This document shows positions 34,651 to 47,800 of a stretch of DNA of 64,000 nt, piece by piece (positions within the stretch are counted from its first letter, which is position 1; every line of letters starts with the position of its first letter). Below the pieces are notes generated by a model. It was not told the origin of the DNA. It made no database searches and worked only from the letters and a program-made list of their open reading frames with translations. The DNA is from Liolophura sinensis (Eukaryota > Mollusca > Polyplacophora > Chitonida > Chitonidae): contig NC_088297.1 in assembly GCF_032854445.1 (NCBI RefSeq), positions 15,179,335 through 15,243,334 on the forward strand, written 5' to 3'. The position numbers and the translations under genes are program-made.

Positions 34651-34706
34651 GACATTTCCTCATGACAATGACTGTTTCACCCGCGTCCTGCTCATCTCCC
34701 CTGTCC

Positions 34707-34712
34707 AATAAA
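34707..34712 (+). terminator. EEF1D: EEF1D polyadenylation signal
   Basis: AATAAA 57 bp after the stop codon, followed by TG-rich sequence, which fits a short 3' UTR. Confidence 0.8.
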
Positions 34713-35094
34713 CTGTTGTGGCTTAGTACATGTAGCTGATTATAGCGTTTTCTGTGATTTTTTGAACAATACACAGTTTTTCAGGTTTTCATTACACCAA
34801 TAGAGTGACATCACTAAATGATGTGCTCATTTACGGCATATGGTAGACTAAGTTGTATTTATTATCAGGGTGGTATTGGTATTTAGAATATTATTATTAT
34901 TATTATTATAATGTTATTTGCAATATTCAGAAACCAAACCTACCCAGAAACTTAATTCAATGGATCAGTGTAATCTTTACTTGATTTTCTGCGTTCTGTA
35001 TCTATGTACCACCATGTTAAACTTGACAGGTTCACCCTTCCATGCCGTAAAGTGAAGACATTATGTCACAAATGAACATTTCTCTGTTGTTGGG

Positions 35095-35297
35095 GGCCGA
35101 GGTGATTAGTGTACTAGTGCCGCGCAATCGTTGTGAGTTCAAGTCCAGCTCATGCTAGCTTCCTCTCCAGCCATATTTGGGATGGTTTGTCAGGAACCTG
35201 CAGATCATGGTGGGTTTCCTCCATCGTGGCAGCCATCGTATAAGTGAAATATTCTTGAGTACGGCGTAAAACACCAATCAAATAAATAAATACATTT
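35095..35297 (+). mobile_element. SINE family 1, internally deleted
   Basis: Short diverged head (gccgaggtgattagtgtact), B-box region, and a body with a deletion near 35220. Confidence 0.78.
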
Positions 35298-35595
35298 TAA
35301 GATCATTAGAACTGTCAAATAGAGGGAAATGAGTGACTTCGTTATGGCTGGATCTTGTGTCCATGAGTATATTGAACACACCCTGTGAGTTAATGTTAGC
35401 CTAAGACTGACGGTTTCCTCCACCCAATAAGCTATAGACAGTTTCCTCCACCCAGATAGCTACTGTATTTCACTTAATGTTTATGTGAAAAAACACTGTC
35501 AGAAGCACATGAAGGCCTTAAAATGGTTCTTTGTTGAAAACCACTTTGCCTGCCACCAATATGGCTGTGTGCGTAGAACTGAGTATATGTCACGT

Positions 35596-35752
35596 GGGAA
35601 GTGGGAAGGTCTGTCAGCAACCTGCGGATGGTCCTGGGTTTCCCTGGTCCCTGCCTGGTTTCCTCCCACCATAATGCTGGCTGCCAACGTATAAGTGAAA
35701 TATTCTCGAGTATGGCATAAAACACCAATCAAATAAATAAATAAAATAAATG
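35596..35752 (+). mobile_element. SINE family 1, 3' half
   Basis: cgtgggaagtgggaaggtct through the (AAAT)n tail. Confidence 0.82.
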
Positions 35753-36206
35753 TCACTGGGAAAGTCTGTCAGTGATTTGCTGAAGGTCAGTACTTTACGT
35801 CCAACCTAACACTGAGTGCGCGTTGATAGTAGTATGTCAGTGAAAATATACATGTATTTCATTTAAAAATGGGAGATCAGATGGGAAGGGCTGAAAGCCT
35901 GTTAGGGGTAGGGGTAATCCACAGGCCCTTGTATTAATCCTAAAAGCTGGGTGCACTACACATAAAGAAGAACGATGTCAGAAAAGTTTTACCGATTTCA
36001 GAAATAAAGCTTTTAGTTGTACACTAGAAGCCACACGCCGCCAGTAGTTTGAGTGAAATATCTAGAAATTCAGAATGTGGACAGAATTCACCAAAACATC
36101 TGCACGTTTATCGTTGATTTGGACACACCTCCATTATGTTCCGTCCATTCTATCCCATAATGTGACGTAGATTACAACTTGCTGTTGTCATAAATGATTT
36201 TCTGTT

Positions 36207-36525
36207 TGAGTGAGTGCTTGGGGGTTCAACATCAAACTTGATAAGTTTTCAGTCATATGACGAAGGAGTCCTTAGAGTGCATGTACGTGTAATGTTCCCC
36301 CTTGTTGCAGGATGGATTTCCACCACTGTTTTGTCTAGTGCTGCTTCACTGAGGTGATTTCCCAAAGGCAAGTAAGCCGCCCGCCTGAGACATTACACTG
36401 ATATGAGTCAACCGGTTGTTGCACTATTCCCTGAGTGCTAAACGCCAGGCGAGGAAGCTACAACTTCCTCTTGTAAAGTCTTCCGTGTGACGTGAGCCAG
36501 AATTGACCCTGGATCTACTGCTCCC
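36207..36525 (-). mobile_element. SINE family 2, head-truncated
   Basis: Reverse copy of 22572-22940: tgagtgagtgcttgggggtt at its tail and tgaccctggatctactgctc at the B-box end. The outermost head is missing. Confidence 0.85.
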
Positions 36526-36638
36526 GAAACTTTCTATTTGAAGTGTTGAAACAAACTGGTTGTTGTTTAATGCTTTTTCACTTATCCCATATGAGTCATT
36601 TATACCGTTGGAGGAAAGTACCTTTGGCAAGTTATTAT

Positions 36639-37131
36639 GAAACTGTCCCATGTGTGACATGCACACCATTTGGGAGGAATACCAGTGGTCCTCAATGAAT
36701 GTTATATTGTACAAGTTGGTAAGAAACTGTCCCATGTGTGACATGCACACCATTTGGGAGGAATACCAGTGGTCCTCAATGAATGTTATATTGTACAAGT
36801 TAGTAAGAAACTGTCCCATGTGTGACATGCACACCATTTGGGAGGAATACCAGTGGTCCTCAATGAATGTTATATTGTACAAGTTAGTAAGAAACTGTCC
36901 CATGTGTGACATGCACACCATTTGGGAGGAATACCAGTGGTCCTCAATGAATGTTATATTGTACAAGTTAGTAAGAAACTGTCCCATGTGTGACATGCAC
37001 ACCATTTGGGAGGAATACCAGTGGTCCTCAATGAATGTTATATTGTACAAGTTACTAAGAAACTGTCCCATGTGTGACATGCACACCATTTGGGAGGAAT
37101 ACCAGTGGTCCTCAATGAATGCTATATTGTA
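36639..37131. repeat. 84-bp tandem array, six near-identical units
   Basis: Unit starts gaaactgtcccatgtgtgac. Copies at 36639, 36723, 36807, 36891, 36975 and 37059 differ at only a few positions, which suggests recent amplification. 84 is a multiple of three, so frames on both strands stay open (plus: 28-residue unit from MCDMHTIWEEYQWSS). No gene context. Confidence 0.95.
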
Positions 37132-38566
37132 CACGCAGTCACACGAGGGTCGTCAACTGCTTGCCGACACCAAGACCCCCCACAAACAGTGACAGCAAGA
37201 ATATCTATAAATACAACGTCCATGACTGGGATTGAACCCACATCTAATGTGCCTCTTAGTTCAAAGAATTATATGGAACAGGTTAGACTGCGCAACCAGT
37301 CACATGAGCACTGTCGGCCGCTTATTGTTACCCAGGTCCCCTTGCGAACATTTAGAGTGGGGGGGCTACATTTATCTAAAAATTCCCTTTCCAAAGACCG
37401 GGATTGAACTCACACCTTGTCAAGTTTGCTCCATGGTGTGGAATCTCGTGAAACAGACTAAAACACATTGCCAAATGGGTAAGATTTAAATCAACAGTTT
37501 TAATAGCAAGTCTGAACAATGATATACAAGCCAGTTTGGACCCTGCATATATACATGTATGTATATATAAGTATATGTATATATATACGAACATGAAGAA
37601 GAGTTGTGTAATAAAAAAAAAATATACACAGTTTATGCCCATAACCATAGAATCCCTAAAAATTCCGTCTCGTCTCAAACTACATTTAGACACATCATTC
37701 TTCCTTTTCCAACATACATGGGTGTTTTTTTTCTTTTATTTTTTTTTAGTAATAACACTGGAGCAGAGTACCTAGCAAGCTTTCTCAATTATGCTTTAAT
37801 TAAAATACAAATAGGCAATACATGTAAAACAGCTCCACTTTTACTCTGTTGTTGTCAAGGCGACGTTGTACCTTTATGACACAACATAACCATGCAGTGT
37901 TGTAATCATGCACATTGCGTTGGCATCTACTAGCACACACACCACCTTATAATTCATCAACACCTACATGTAACCTTTCACCTCAAGTAGAACGGTTGCT
38001 AAAAATTCAATGAAAAAAAAAACACACCATCTTTCTGGCTCTTCCTCTATTTTGCATTGCTTTTTTTTTTCATCTAAAGCCTGTTACATGTACGTCAGAT
38101 GACACTCTAGTTCATGACAGAGAGGAGCACTCTTACGCAGAACTTTCTAAACCTGATTTCTTGTGAACTTTTTTGTATAAAATGATGTCTGCAGGTTTAA
38201 TACGAAACATGTATTTATGAAGTTTTTGTGAAAGTGGGCCCCATTCCACAGGATATTTTCAATGTATCTACCACAAATATGATATAGATACATTGCCATG
38301 CTTACAGTTAAATCTACTTTTGACCGCAGGACGAGTGAAACTTGAACTAAATCAAGATGAAAAATCTGCACACAAATGTATCAGGGAAAATCGCCAAAAT
38401 ATTTAACCTGAATTAAATTTTGTCAATCATGTAAATTTTATGATGAAGGTTGGATTTCATTGTAGCTCTTGCTACATATAATATCACAATACAATACACA
38501 CGCCTGAGTTGCGGTTTTGTTGATAGGCTTCTTAACATTGCTTAGAATTCATTTATATATTCATCT

Positions 38567-38640
38567 TATTTGACTACTCTTTCATGCCATGCTCAAGAAT
38601 ATTTCACTTATATGATGGCGGCCAGCATTACGGTCAAAGG
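38567..38640 (-). mobile_element. SINE family 1, fragment
   Basis: ccatgctcaagaatatttca and gatggcggccagcatta. Ends abruptly. Confidence 0.7.
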
Positions 38641-41099
38641 ACCTTGGAATTTAAGATGTTGCTTCCACATCATTGCTCCAGTGTTGCTTTGCTCTTAACA
38701 TATTCTAACATAACAAAACCAATGTGAAAAGTCTTGAGTAACCAAATTTTTATCAGACTTCTTTTTATTATGCAAATTATTTAAACAGCGATTGGATAAT
38801 CCTTCCCCCACAAAAAAAGCGGGGAAAAAAAGCTTAGAAGCACTGGCGCATATATCGGCTTCCAAGAATCCAACAGTGAAAAGCAGCAGCCCCCCTAAGA
38901 AACTAATTTCAACAAGGCACATATGACAAGGTTAAATATTGTATATTGTAAACATTTATCAACTAAAGCAGGAAAAAACATCTTAAAATGCATCTTCCTA
39001 TTAACAACTGCCCCGTATCACTACAATGTACATTTTGGAAAGGGCCTGACCATGTGCCACTGCGATTTTTACATTTGATCCACATGTATAAATGTCACTG
39101 TGAATTTGCTGACAATCTGCCTGAAATTCAAAAAGCTCTCCTTTTCCATTGCTGACCTCTTCACCCTAAACAGAACATTGATACTCAGAATGATCTGACT
39201 GACCGACCGACGGATTGACTGACAGACTGACCAGCTGAAAGACATACAAGCCTTGACAAAATAAGTGGAGAGGAGGGCTTGTATTTTAATACTCACCCGG
39301 GAAACCAATATAGTAAGCGATAAGCAATGCAGAAACTTGAATAAATACAAAATTAACTTACATGTATATAGGACAGTATAGCTATGTACAAGCGTCTATC
39401 TTTAGAATAAAATTGACCAGGATAAATAGGTTCATTTTGTACATGTAGTTATTTGTTTGATTGGTGTATTCTTGATTTTTAACCTGCATGTATGTGATGA
39501 CTGTTAAGTACGCGCCCAGAGGGAACGACCGCCCAGGTAGCTTTAACGAACATCATAACCATAGTTAAACCAGGTGACATGAACGTAGACAAAGAGAAAA
39601 ATATCATCCTTTTTTTCCGCAAAAAGTTGTATGCCTTAATAAATTTGAATGGACCTTAAGTTTAAAATTCTTTTCTCAAGTGCAGAAATCACCTTTCGTT
39701 TTGAAACTGACATTCACGTTGCTACTGTGGACAGTATTGTCTCAAAGATCACTCTGCGTCAGAATGTCTGCTCTTCTATCATAAAAATCTACAAATACCT
39801 CTACATGAAAAAAATACATGTACAAGCTCCCGATACAATCACAAAATTCACACAACTCAATTGCCTCTAAGTTTCAACAAAAATTTAAAGACATGCATTA
39901 CAAGTGATAAAAATTGGTTAAATTATTTTGGTTGGACTATTTCGTGACATGCATACTGTCACGGTCAAATTTAGTACAAACCAATTGGTTTTATATAAAC
40001 TCATCACTTTTATGTTAATTTCCCTATAATACATGTACCACACAAAATCCCTGTTATTTGTACCAACAATACATGCTGATCTTATTATACACTGGTTTGT
40101 CTTATCAAAAAACATTGCTTAGAAAATATATGGTTTAAAATGGCTTAAAATATGCATAGCACTACAAATACACTTTTTCCTCCCTATTGTGAAGGTGAAT
40201 GAATAAAAAAAATGAGTTACCATGATTACAGAACAAGGTGAATTTAAAACAAAAAGCAAACCGCATGTATGTATAATAAGAGCCCCAAAAAAAAAAAAAA
40301 AAAAACAACAACAAACAAACAAAAAAAAGAAACTACATGTACCGTTATAAAAAGAAAGAAAATTTAAGAAATTTAATTTCATTAACAAAGATCAGGCATT
40401 TAAAACAGAAGGAAAAAAATCCGGAACACACTGATAATCCAAAAAAAAAAGAAAAAAAAGAATGAAAATAAAACTTTACATACTGGTCCCTAATTGACCT
40501 AAGGCCAAAGAAACCCAAACAAAAATGTCTGCCTAGCAACATAATAAACAACCAATCAAAAGATGACTACTAAAACTCTAAAAACAATGGGCCAATGCTA
40601 TTCAATGAGAGAAGACTGACATCTACGTGGCTTGTGGGCATTGGGAATATACATGTAAAAAGAATAACATGTTGACCCTGTGCCTTCAGCTATTTTTACC
40701 ACCTGTCGCCCACCTGTGACATGCATGAAACCTCACAGGTCACATGTTGAAAAGAACAATGCTGCATATTATTATGCATGATCAATGTTCTTATTTTTTG
40801 TTCTGTAGCTAATTTTGGACATTGGACTGTGCACTTGCCTTTTCGTTGTACTTGGCACACAGCATATATGCAAAATATCTGTACACCATTTCATTTTCCA
40901 CTTAGATATGCAGGAATACAGTCTGCAGTCCTGTGTACGTGTACTTCAACATCAACACACACACTCAGAGAGTCTTAGCAACCATTCATTTCATTTTCCA
41001 GTATTTCTGAAAACAATGATGTCATGCATTTACATTACTTGAAGGCTTTCAGTCTTAAGGCTTTTCTGTCACATCAAGTCTGAAAATTCATGTGGGTGA

Positions 41100-41490
41100 G
41101 TGCCATTTTTGAAAACACCCCTTCGGAGAAAGTGGTATGACCCATATTTTTTATGTTACACAAAACAGGATGAAGATTCCTGTATTTCGCCCAAAGTTTT
41201 TTTTTTTTCAGGAGAGACAGACATATTGCTTAATTCTGTCTGATTCAACTGCTGATTCTTACAGGGTCACTTGAAGAGTTTTTTTTTTTTTTTTTTTTTT
41301 TTCAGTGGGGGGGAATAAAGTTTGATTAATTTCTTATTAATGAAAAATTGAGAGGTCACACTGAAAGTATCATTTTAAGGGCATTTTTACAGGCCAAACT
41401 TTATATGAAATACGGTACTTGGATCAAGTGTTATATGACACAGGCAATATGGGTCTTACCACTTTCTCTGTAGATTGAAAATGCCAGGTG
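41100..41490. mobile_element. MITE-like element with poly-T interior
   Basis: Inverted ends: gagaaagtggtatgacccat (about 41127) and atgggtcttaccactttctc (about 41450). The interior holds a T run of about 24 at 41279-41302. A matching A23 run lies outside at 41634-41656. Confidence 0.6.
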
Positions 41491-41796
41491 CTTATTTTCA
41501 GGATTGATTGCATTCACACCAATCAGGCTGTTACATGGATATAATTTATATCCTAATTCAAAATTACATAACAAATGTTACCACCCCACCTACAGTCTTT
41601 TCAAGCCCTTAAAACACCAGGATGGCTCAGTTGAAAAAAAAAAAAAAAAAAAAAAATAGAGAGTGAAATAATGACCACATTGTCATGTGTGAAATGGGCC
41701 TTGGGCTTAACTATAATGGTACAGGTGAAGAAATGAAGGAGATGGATGCAACAAGAACAACAACAAAGATGATGATGTAGCCGTCAGCATCAGTTT

Positions 41797-41895
41797 TTAA
41801 TCTGATTCTGCCTCGCTAGATGATTCCCCCGATGACGACGACTCAGAACTTTCTGATTCGCTCTCAGATCCACTGCTGGAATCTTTACCTGCTGC
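41797..41895 (-). CDS. UBTF: UBTF terminal exon
   Basis: Acceptor gttacag. AAGKDSSSGSESESESSESS, SSGESSSEAESD, then TAA. Resembles the Ser-rich end of human UBF. Confidence 0.93.
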   Translation of the reverse strand, partial: AAGKDSSSGSESESESSESSSSGESSSEAESD

Positions 41896-44800
41896 CTGTA
41901 ACAAACAAAACATTGTAAACTTATTAACTGGTAATGGTGCCTTATTTTGTTTCAGTAAACAAATTTCTTTCATGACTAAAGATACTTGATTTGGCCAATT
42001 CTAAGAGCTCTTTTAATCTCAAAAAGGTGTTTTTATTTATTTATTAATTTATTTTATTGGTGCCTTATGCTGTATTCAAGAATATTTCACTTATACAACC
42101 ATGGTCAGCCTTATTATGGGGGGAAATTAACCTATACTTGCTTCTGAAAATCATTTTTTGGCAAATTTCATAGTTTCTGCAGCTTAGCCATTAACTTTGC
42201 AATATTGATAAAAATCAACTTTTCTCCCTACAGGCTGGCGCTATGACCTTGACAACATCTTTTACGAAAGGAAACATGGGCATAAAACTTGTTCAAAGTT
42301 TTACAACAAATATGACGTACAAACATAGTTTTCCAAAGGTAGCTTCTGGCAAGACAGTGCCCAAACTACACCTCTGCATGTGTACTCACCCCTCCCTTGG
42401 CTGTAGAGCTGACTGACTTTGTGGGAATGGGGAAGGCGTTGTTGATGGCTGGCGTCTCTCCCTCCTTCCCTTCCTCTTCCTCGCCTTCCTCCTCCGAGGA
42501 TTCCTCATCCTCGTCGTCACTCCCTTCCTCCTCCTCACTCTCCTCCCCCGACTCCTCACTACTGCTTCCCTCCTCCCCGTCCTCACTGCTCCCCTCCTCG
42601 CCTGACTCCGACTCCGACTCCTGCCAAGCAAGAAGGATGCAATATGCAATACACAAACACTTAGTAAACACACAATATCTTAATACACCAGCAATATCTT
42701 AATGCACTTAATACAGGCAATCTCTTAAAGTGGAGGGCGTATGAAATCAAACATGACACTTAGAAAGTTTCTTTGCTCTCTGCCAAATCAGTCCTCAAGA
42801 ATAATTTGACCTAATTCAGCTTCTGATTGTTCTGTTTTTACCACTAGCGTAGCGCGGGCGACTACATGTAGTGCACGCAGTCTGACTGGTTTCCTCAGCG
42901 AAATTAAACCCTTCAATTTTATTCAATTCTAGTACCTCAAACCTTGCGCCAAACAAAAAAAAAAACTCAATTTCAGTTGAAAGAAAAACTCAATTTCGCC
43001 CAGAAAGTGGTGTTCGGTATGTGGAAAATGACTTGCATGAGAGCCTGAGCGCCTTAATCGCTTTTGTGATTACATGCTTCCTTAGTGCAAACATCACCAG
43101 TAAAACATGAATGCAAAATCTTCTGGGAAACTAGCAGAGAAAAAGAAACACTGACCTCCTCTTCTTCTTCATTTTCCTTATTGTTGGCTTTAGTATCTTT
43201 TGCATTAGATCCCGCTGCTATGTTGTTTTTCTTCACCCCTTTCCTACTCCGCTGTTTCACGATTTCCTCGTACTTGGTGCGTTCCTCTGGGGACATCATC
43301 TACAACAGGGATGAAACAGAACGGGCATGTAACGGTGAATAGGGATATAACGGAGAATGAGGATACAATGAGAATGAGGAGATAAAGTAGAATGGGGCGA
43401 TAAAGGAGAATGGGGATAATGGATAATGGAGAAGAGGGATAATGGAGGACATGGATACAATGGAGATGGGGAGATAATGAAGAATGGGTATAACAGAGAA
43501 TGGAGATAATGGAGCAAGAGGGAAAAAGGAGAAAAGGGATAACAAGAGGATGGAGAATGGAGGTAATGGAGAAGAGGGATAATGGAGAAAAGGGATAACA
43601 GAGGATGGAGAATGGACATAATAGAAAATGGAGAACGGAAAATGGAGAACAGAGAGAATGGAGATAATTAGGATGGGTATTATGAAGGAGGAGAATGGGG
43701 ATAATGGAGGGCAGGGATAATGGAGGGCAGGGATAATGGAGCGCAGGGATAATGGAGGGCAGGGATAATGGAGGGCAGGGGTAATGGAGAAAGGGGATAA
43801 CAATCTGACACGCACCTGTAGAATAGAGGCCATCCATTAAAACAAGTTTCAAAGCATTTTGGAGCTACAACTCAGAATAATGAGACAGACCCACGGACAG
43901 AATGACACAAGTAAAGACAGACAAAAAGTAAACACAGACACAAGACAGACACAAGGAAAGACAGACACAAGGAAAGACAGACACAAGGAAAGACAGAAAC
44001 ATGGACAGACTGACTCATGGACAGACTGACTCATGGACAGACAGACACAAGGAAAGACAGACACAAGGAAAGACAGACACATGAACAGACAGACACAAGG
44101 AAAGACAGACACATGGACAGACAGACACAAGGAAAGACAGACACAAGGAAAGACAGATACATGGACAGACAGACACAAGGAAAGACATGGACAGACAGAA
44201 ACATGGACAGACAGACACAAGGAAAGACAGGCACATGGACAGACAAACACAAGGAAAGACAGACACATGGACAAACAAACACATGGACAGACAGACACAA
44301 GGAAAGACAGACACAAGGAAGGACAGACACAAGGAAAGACAGACACATGGACAAACAGACACATGAACAGACAGACACAAGGAAAGACAGACACAAGGAA
44401 AGACAGACACATGAACAGACAGACACAAGGAAAGACAGACACATGGACAGACAGACACAAGGAAAGACAGACACAAGGAAAGACAGATACATGGACAGAC
44501 AGACACAAGGAAAGACATGGACAGACAGAAACATGGACAGACAGACACAAGGAAAGACAGGCACATGGACAGACAAACACAAGGAAAGACAGATACATGG
44601 ACAAACAAACACATGGACAGACAGACACAAGGAAAGACAGACACAAGGAAGGACAGACACAAGGAAAGACAGACACATGGACAAACAGACACATGAACAG
44701 ACAGACACATGAACAGACGGACACAAAGAAAGACACACACAATGACAGACAGACACAAGGAAAGACAGACACATGGACAGACAGACACAAGGAAAGACAG

Positions 44801-47800
44801 ACACAAGGAAAGACAGACACGTGGAAGGACAGACACAAGGAAAGACAGACACGTGGACAAGAAGAATTTCTTCAGAAGAAGAAGAAAAGTTTTAAAGGAA
44901 CCAAGTATAAAATAATATAATCACCGATTTAAATTTATCAATGGCCTTCCTGTAGTCCTCGACCATCTGGACGCGTCGCTGGTTGTAGCTGACGCGCTCC
45001 ATCTCGCTCAGCCCGTGCCACTGTATGCTGACCTGCTGCAGCCGCAGCTTGCTGGGAATGTTGGTCAATTTACCCATCATTTCCGCGGAAAACAGCTGAT
45101 AGCCGCTTCTATGAATCACAGAGGAAAAAACAAATATACTGGATTGCGAAATCATCAATTTTCCATATTACTTTGGTCTGATTTGCACAATGTCAACGTA
45201 TTTAATTATTTATTTTATTTTGATTGGTATATATGCATAACACTGTACTTAAGAAATATTTCACTTGCAATATAAAGGCATTAAAGTTTACAGAAAGAGA
45301 AAATTTGTCATACAACAGACACTGGTGTGACAAACCTCCTGACTAGAGACTGCATCTGAAACAACTCCATGGCCAAGTTCTTCAAAGAGTGATGACCTTG
45401 AACATGGTCAAGGTCATCCAATATGATTTAAAGGCATGAAACGTATAAAATTCCACTCAAAAAATTGTAAAATGACGTGGGAATGGATAAAATACAAGTG
45501 ACAACCTAAAATACAAGTAACAACCTAAAATACACATACAATAGTTATCTTTCTGACAAGCTGGGCTCAATTTGAGCCCATTATTTATAGTTTGGGCTCT
45601 TAAAAATTTGTGAATGACCAAACATTTTGACCCATGCAACGGGAGCTGGATTTCAGCGTGTGATCCAGGCCTTTTGACCAGGCATGGGTGATAGTTTAGC
45701 AAGAGCCCTTATCATATTTGTAAGACTACTCTACAAAAAAATTGCTTTACAAAAATCTGCAAATAGTCAATGTCATCTTCCAGCCTCAGATTCCTTGTTA
45801 GGTAAGAGAATAGAAGAAAACTCCAAAACAAAATGTCATAACTTACCCTGGGGGTCTCTTGGGCTCCCCGGGGTATATCAGTTTTAACCGACTGTTTTCC
45901 TTCCCCATATGAGCTTCTGGGTGCTGTTTTCTGGAAGGAGAAGCGAACCTACCCCTTATCATCTGTGCTTGACAATGTATTTAGAACAAAACACTTATTT
46001 ATTTATTTAATTGGTGTTTTACGCCATACTCAAGAATATTTCACTTATACGATGGCGGCCAGCATTATGGTGGGCAGAAACCGGGCAGATCCCGGGGGGA
46101 AACCACCATTCGCAGGTTGCTGCCTGACCCTCCCACATACAGCCACAACAGAACACATTGATCTTTTATTTACTTGGTGTTTAATGCCCTGGATTTCTTC
46201 ACAAATGCATGTACATATCTGGAAGGAAGAAGACTACAAGAGTGACCAGAGTAAATCACAGCCCTTCACCAGGAAATTGACAAGCCAGGGAATACTGATT
46301 GTGCATAGCTTCCAACATTTTTCTTACATATTTGATTGATGCTTTCATTTATTTATTTATTTATTTATCTGATTGGTGTTTTACACCGCACTCAAGAATA
46401 TTACACTTATGCCATGGCGGCCAGCATTATGGTGGGAGGAAACCGGGCAGAGCCCAGGGGAAACCCACAACCATCCACAGGTTGCTGGTAGACCTTTCCA
46501 CGTACGGCCGGAGAGGAAGCCACCAAGAGCTGGACTTGAACTCACAGCGACTGCATTGGTCTTTCATTTAACTAAAGATTCATGTATTAACACAAAGCAA
46601 AGACACCAAAGCCCTTGCTGTCAATTTTTTTTTCTTTGCTTTTAGCTGCCATTTTGCCTTTCATTTGTATCGTTTGCTGTGTACATACTGTATAATAAAG
46701 CACATTTTTACATCCAAATAAATACATCCAAACATCCAAAACAAATATCAACATAAACAGTTAACATTAGTTGCATTTTTTGGTATAAGTAGGGATTCCC
46801 TTATTGCCTAATTTGATATAACAAAATTCACAGCCTAAAATGCTTACAAATATGATTGAAGATCTCTCTCATAACTTTCTTTACATTCAAGCTCTTTTTT
46901 CTTGTACTTCTCCTGAAAAATAGGAACATAAAATGCAAACAAAGTTTCATCCAGTATGGCTATTTTCATAAACAGCCATAATGGCAAAACATCTATTTCC
47001 ATGTGGAAAACTGCCTTCTAGAATTCTTCATTCAGTATTAAACCAAAAATACAATACCAGTAATTGTTCTGAGGCTTGTCAAAACGTTTTTGAAAAGTTA
47101 AAATTGCAGGCATTGTGAAAGTAACAGTTAAAGGGTGTGTGGGAATTGGAAATAAGTAATCAACTACATTACAAAGTTTGTAACAGTGACCAGTAATACA
47201 GTTTTGGTAGAGTTACAAAGTTTGTAACAGTGACCAGCAATAGAGTTTTGGTTGAGTTACAAAGTTTGTAACAGTGACCAGAAATAAAGTTTTGGTAGAG
47301 TTACAAAGTTTTCTGAAATTGTAAAATACATGTACAAAGACAGGTGTGATTTAAAACGGTTTGGAATGATACTGAATAAAAAAAAACATGACATTAAAAC
47401 TGCCAATTTTTGAGAAATTACAAAGAATTGAAAGGGTTAAAATTCAGAAGATGTCAGATGGAACTGAGTTTACAGAAAGCTGAAAAGACCTATACAGTAT
47501 TTGACCTTAAAACTAACTTAAAAAACAGCATTTTCAGAGGCAAATAAAAGTAAAAAAAAAATATTGTATGTGGTGCAGAAACTTATTCCACCTTCCAGAA
47601 AAGAAACTTAACTTCAAAAAACTCTTCCATGTTTAACAGAAGAGTCGTGATCAGACAAAATCCCCAATTTGGACATGGAGGACATTTTTGGTCAGAAACA
47701 GCGCACATCTTTGTAAATGCCTAAATTGTACAGTTTGTACAAGGGAAGAAATCACAAGCTTTCACCTACCCTTTTACTGTCTGGTAATTCACTGTAGGCC

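Larger units (their letters stand above)
34713..41796. other. Convergent intergenic region EEF1D / UBTF
   Basis: 7 kb between the two stop codons. Contains SINE copies, the 84-bp array, homopolymer-rich AT sequence and an inverted-repeat element. The UBTF 3' UTR must lie in its right part, but no clear minus-strand AATAAA was found close to the stop. Confidence 0.6.
43300..44924 (-). other. UBTF intron made of minisatellites
   Basis: 1.6-kb intron between the last HMG-box exon and the basic linker exon. Roughly 90 percent is the two arrays above. Confidence 0.9.

Noticed and set aside
36424-37192. Repeat protein with 28-residue units
   Set aside because: 84-bp array that is a multiple of three. 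No promoter or splice support.
42386-42702. Ser-rich plus-strand frame and Arg-rich minus-strand frame
   Set aside because: Shadows of the UBTF acidic-tail exon.
43849-44920. Several 230-330 codon frames on both strands
   Set aside because: Products of the 16-bp array inside a UBTF intron.
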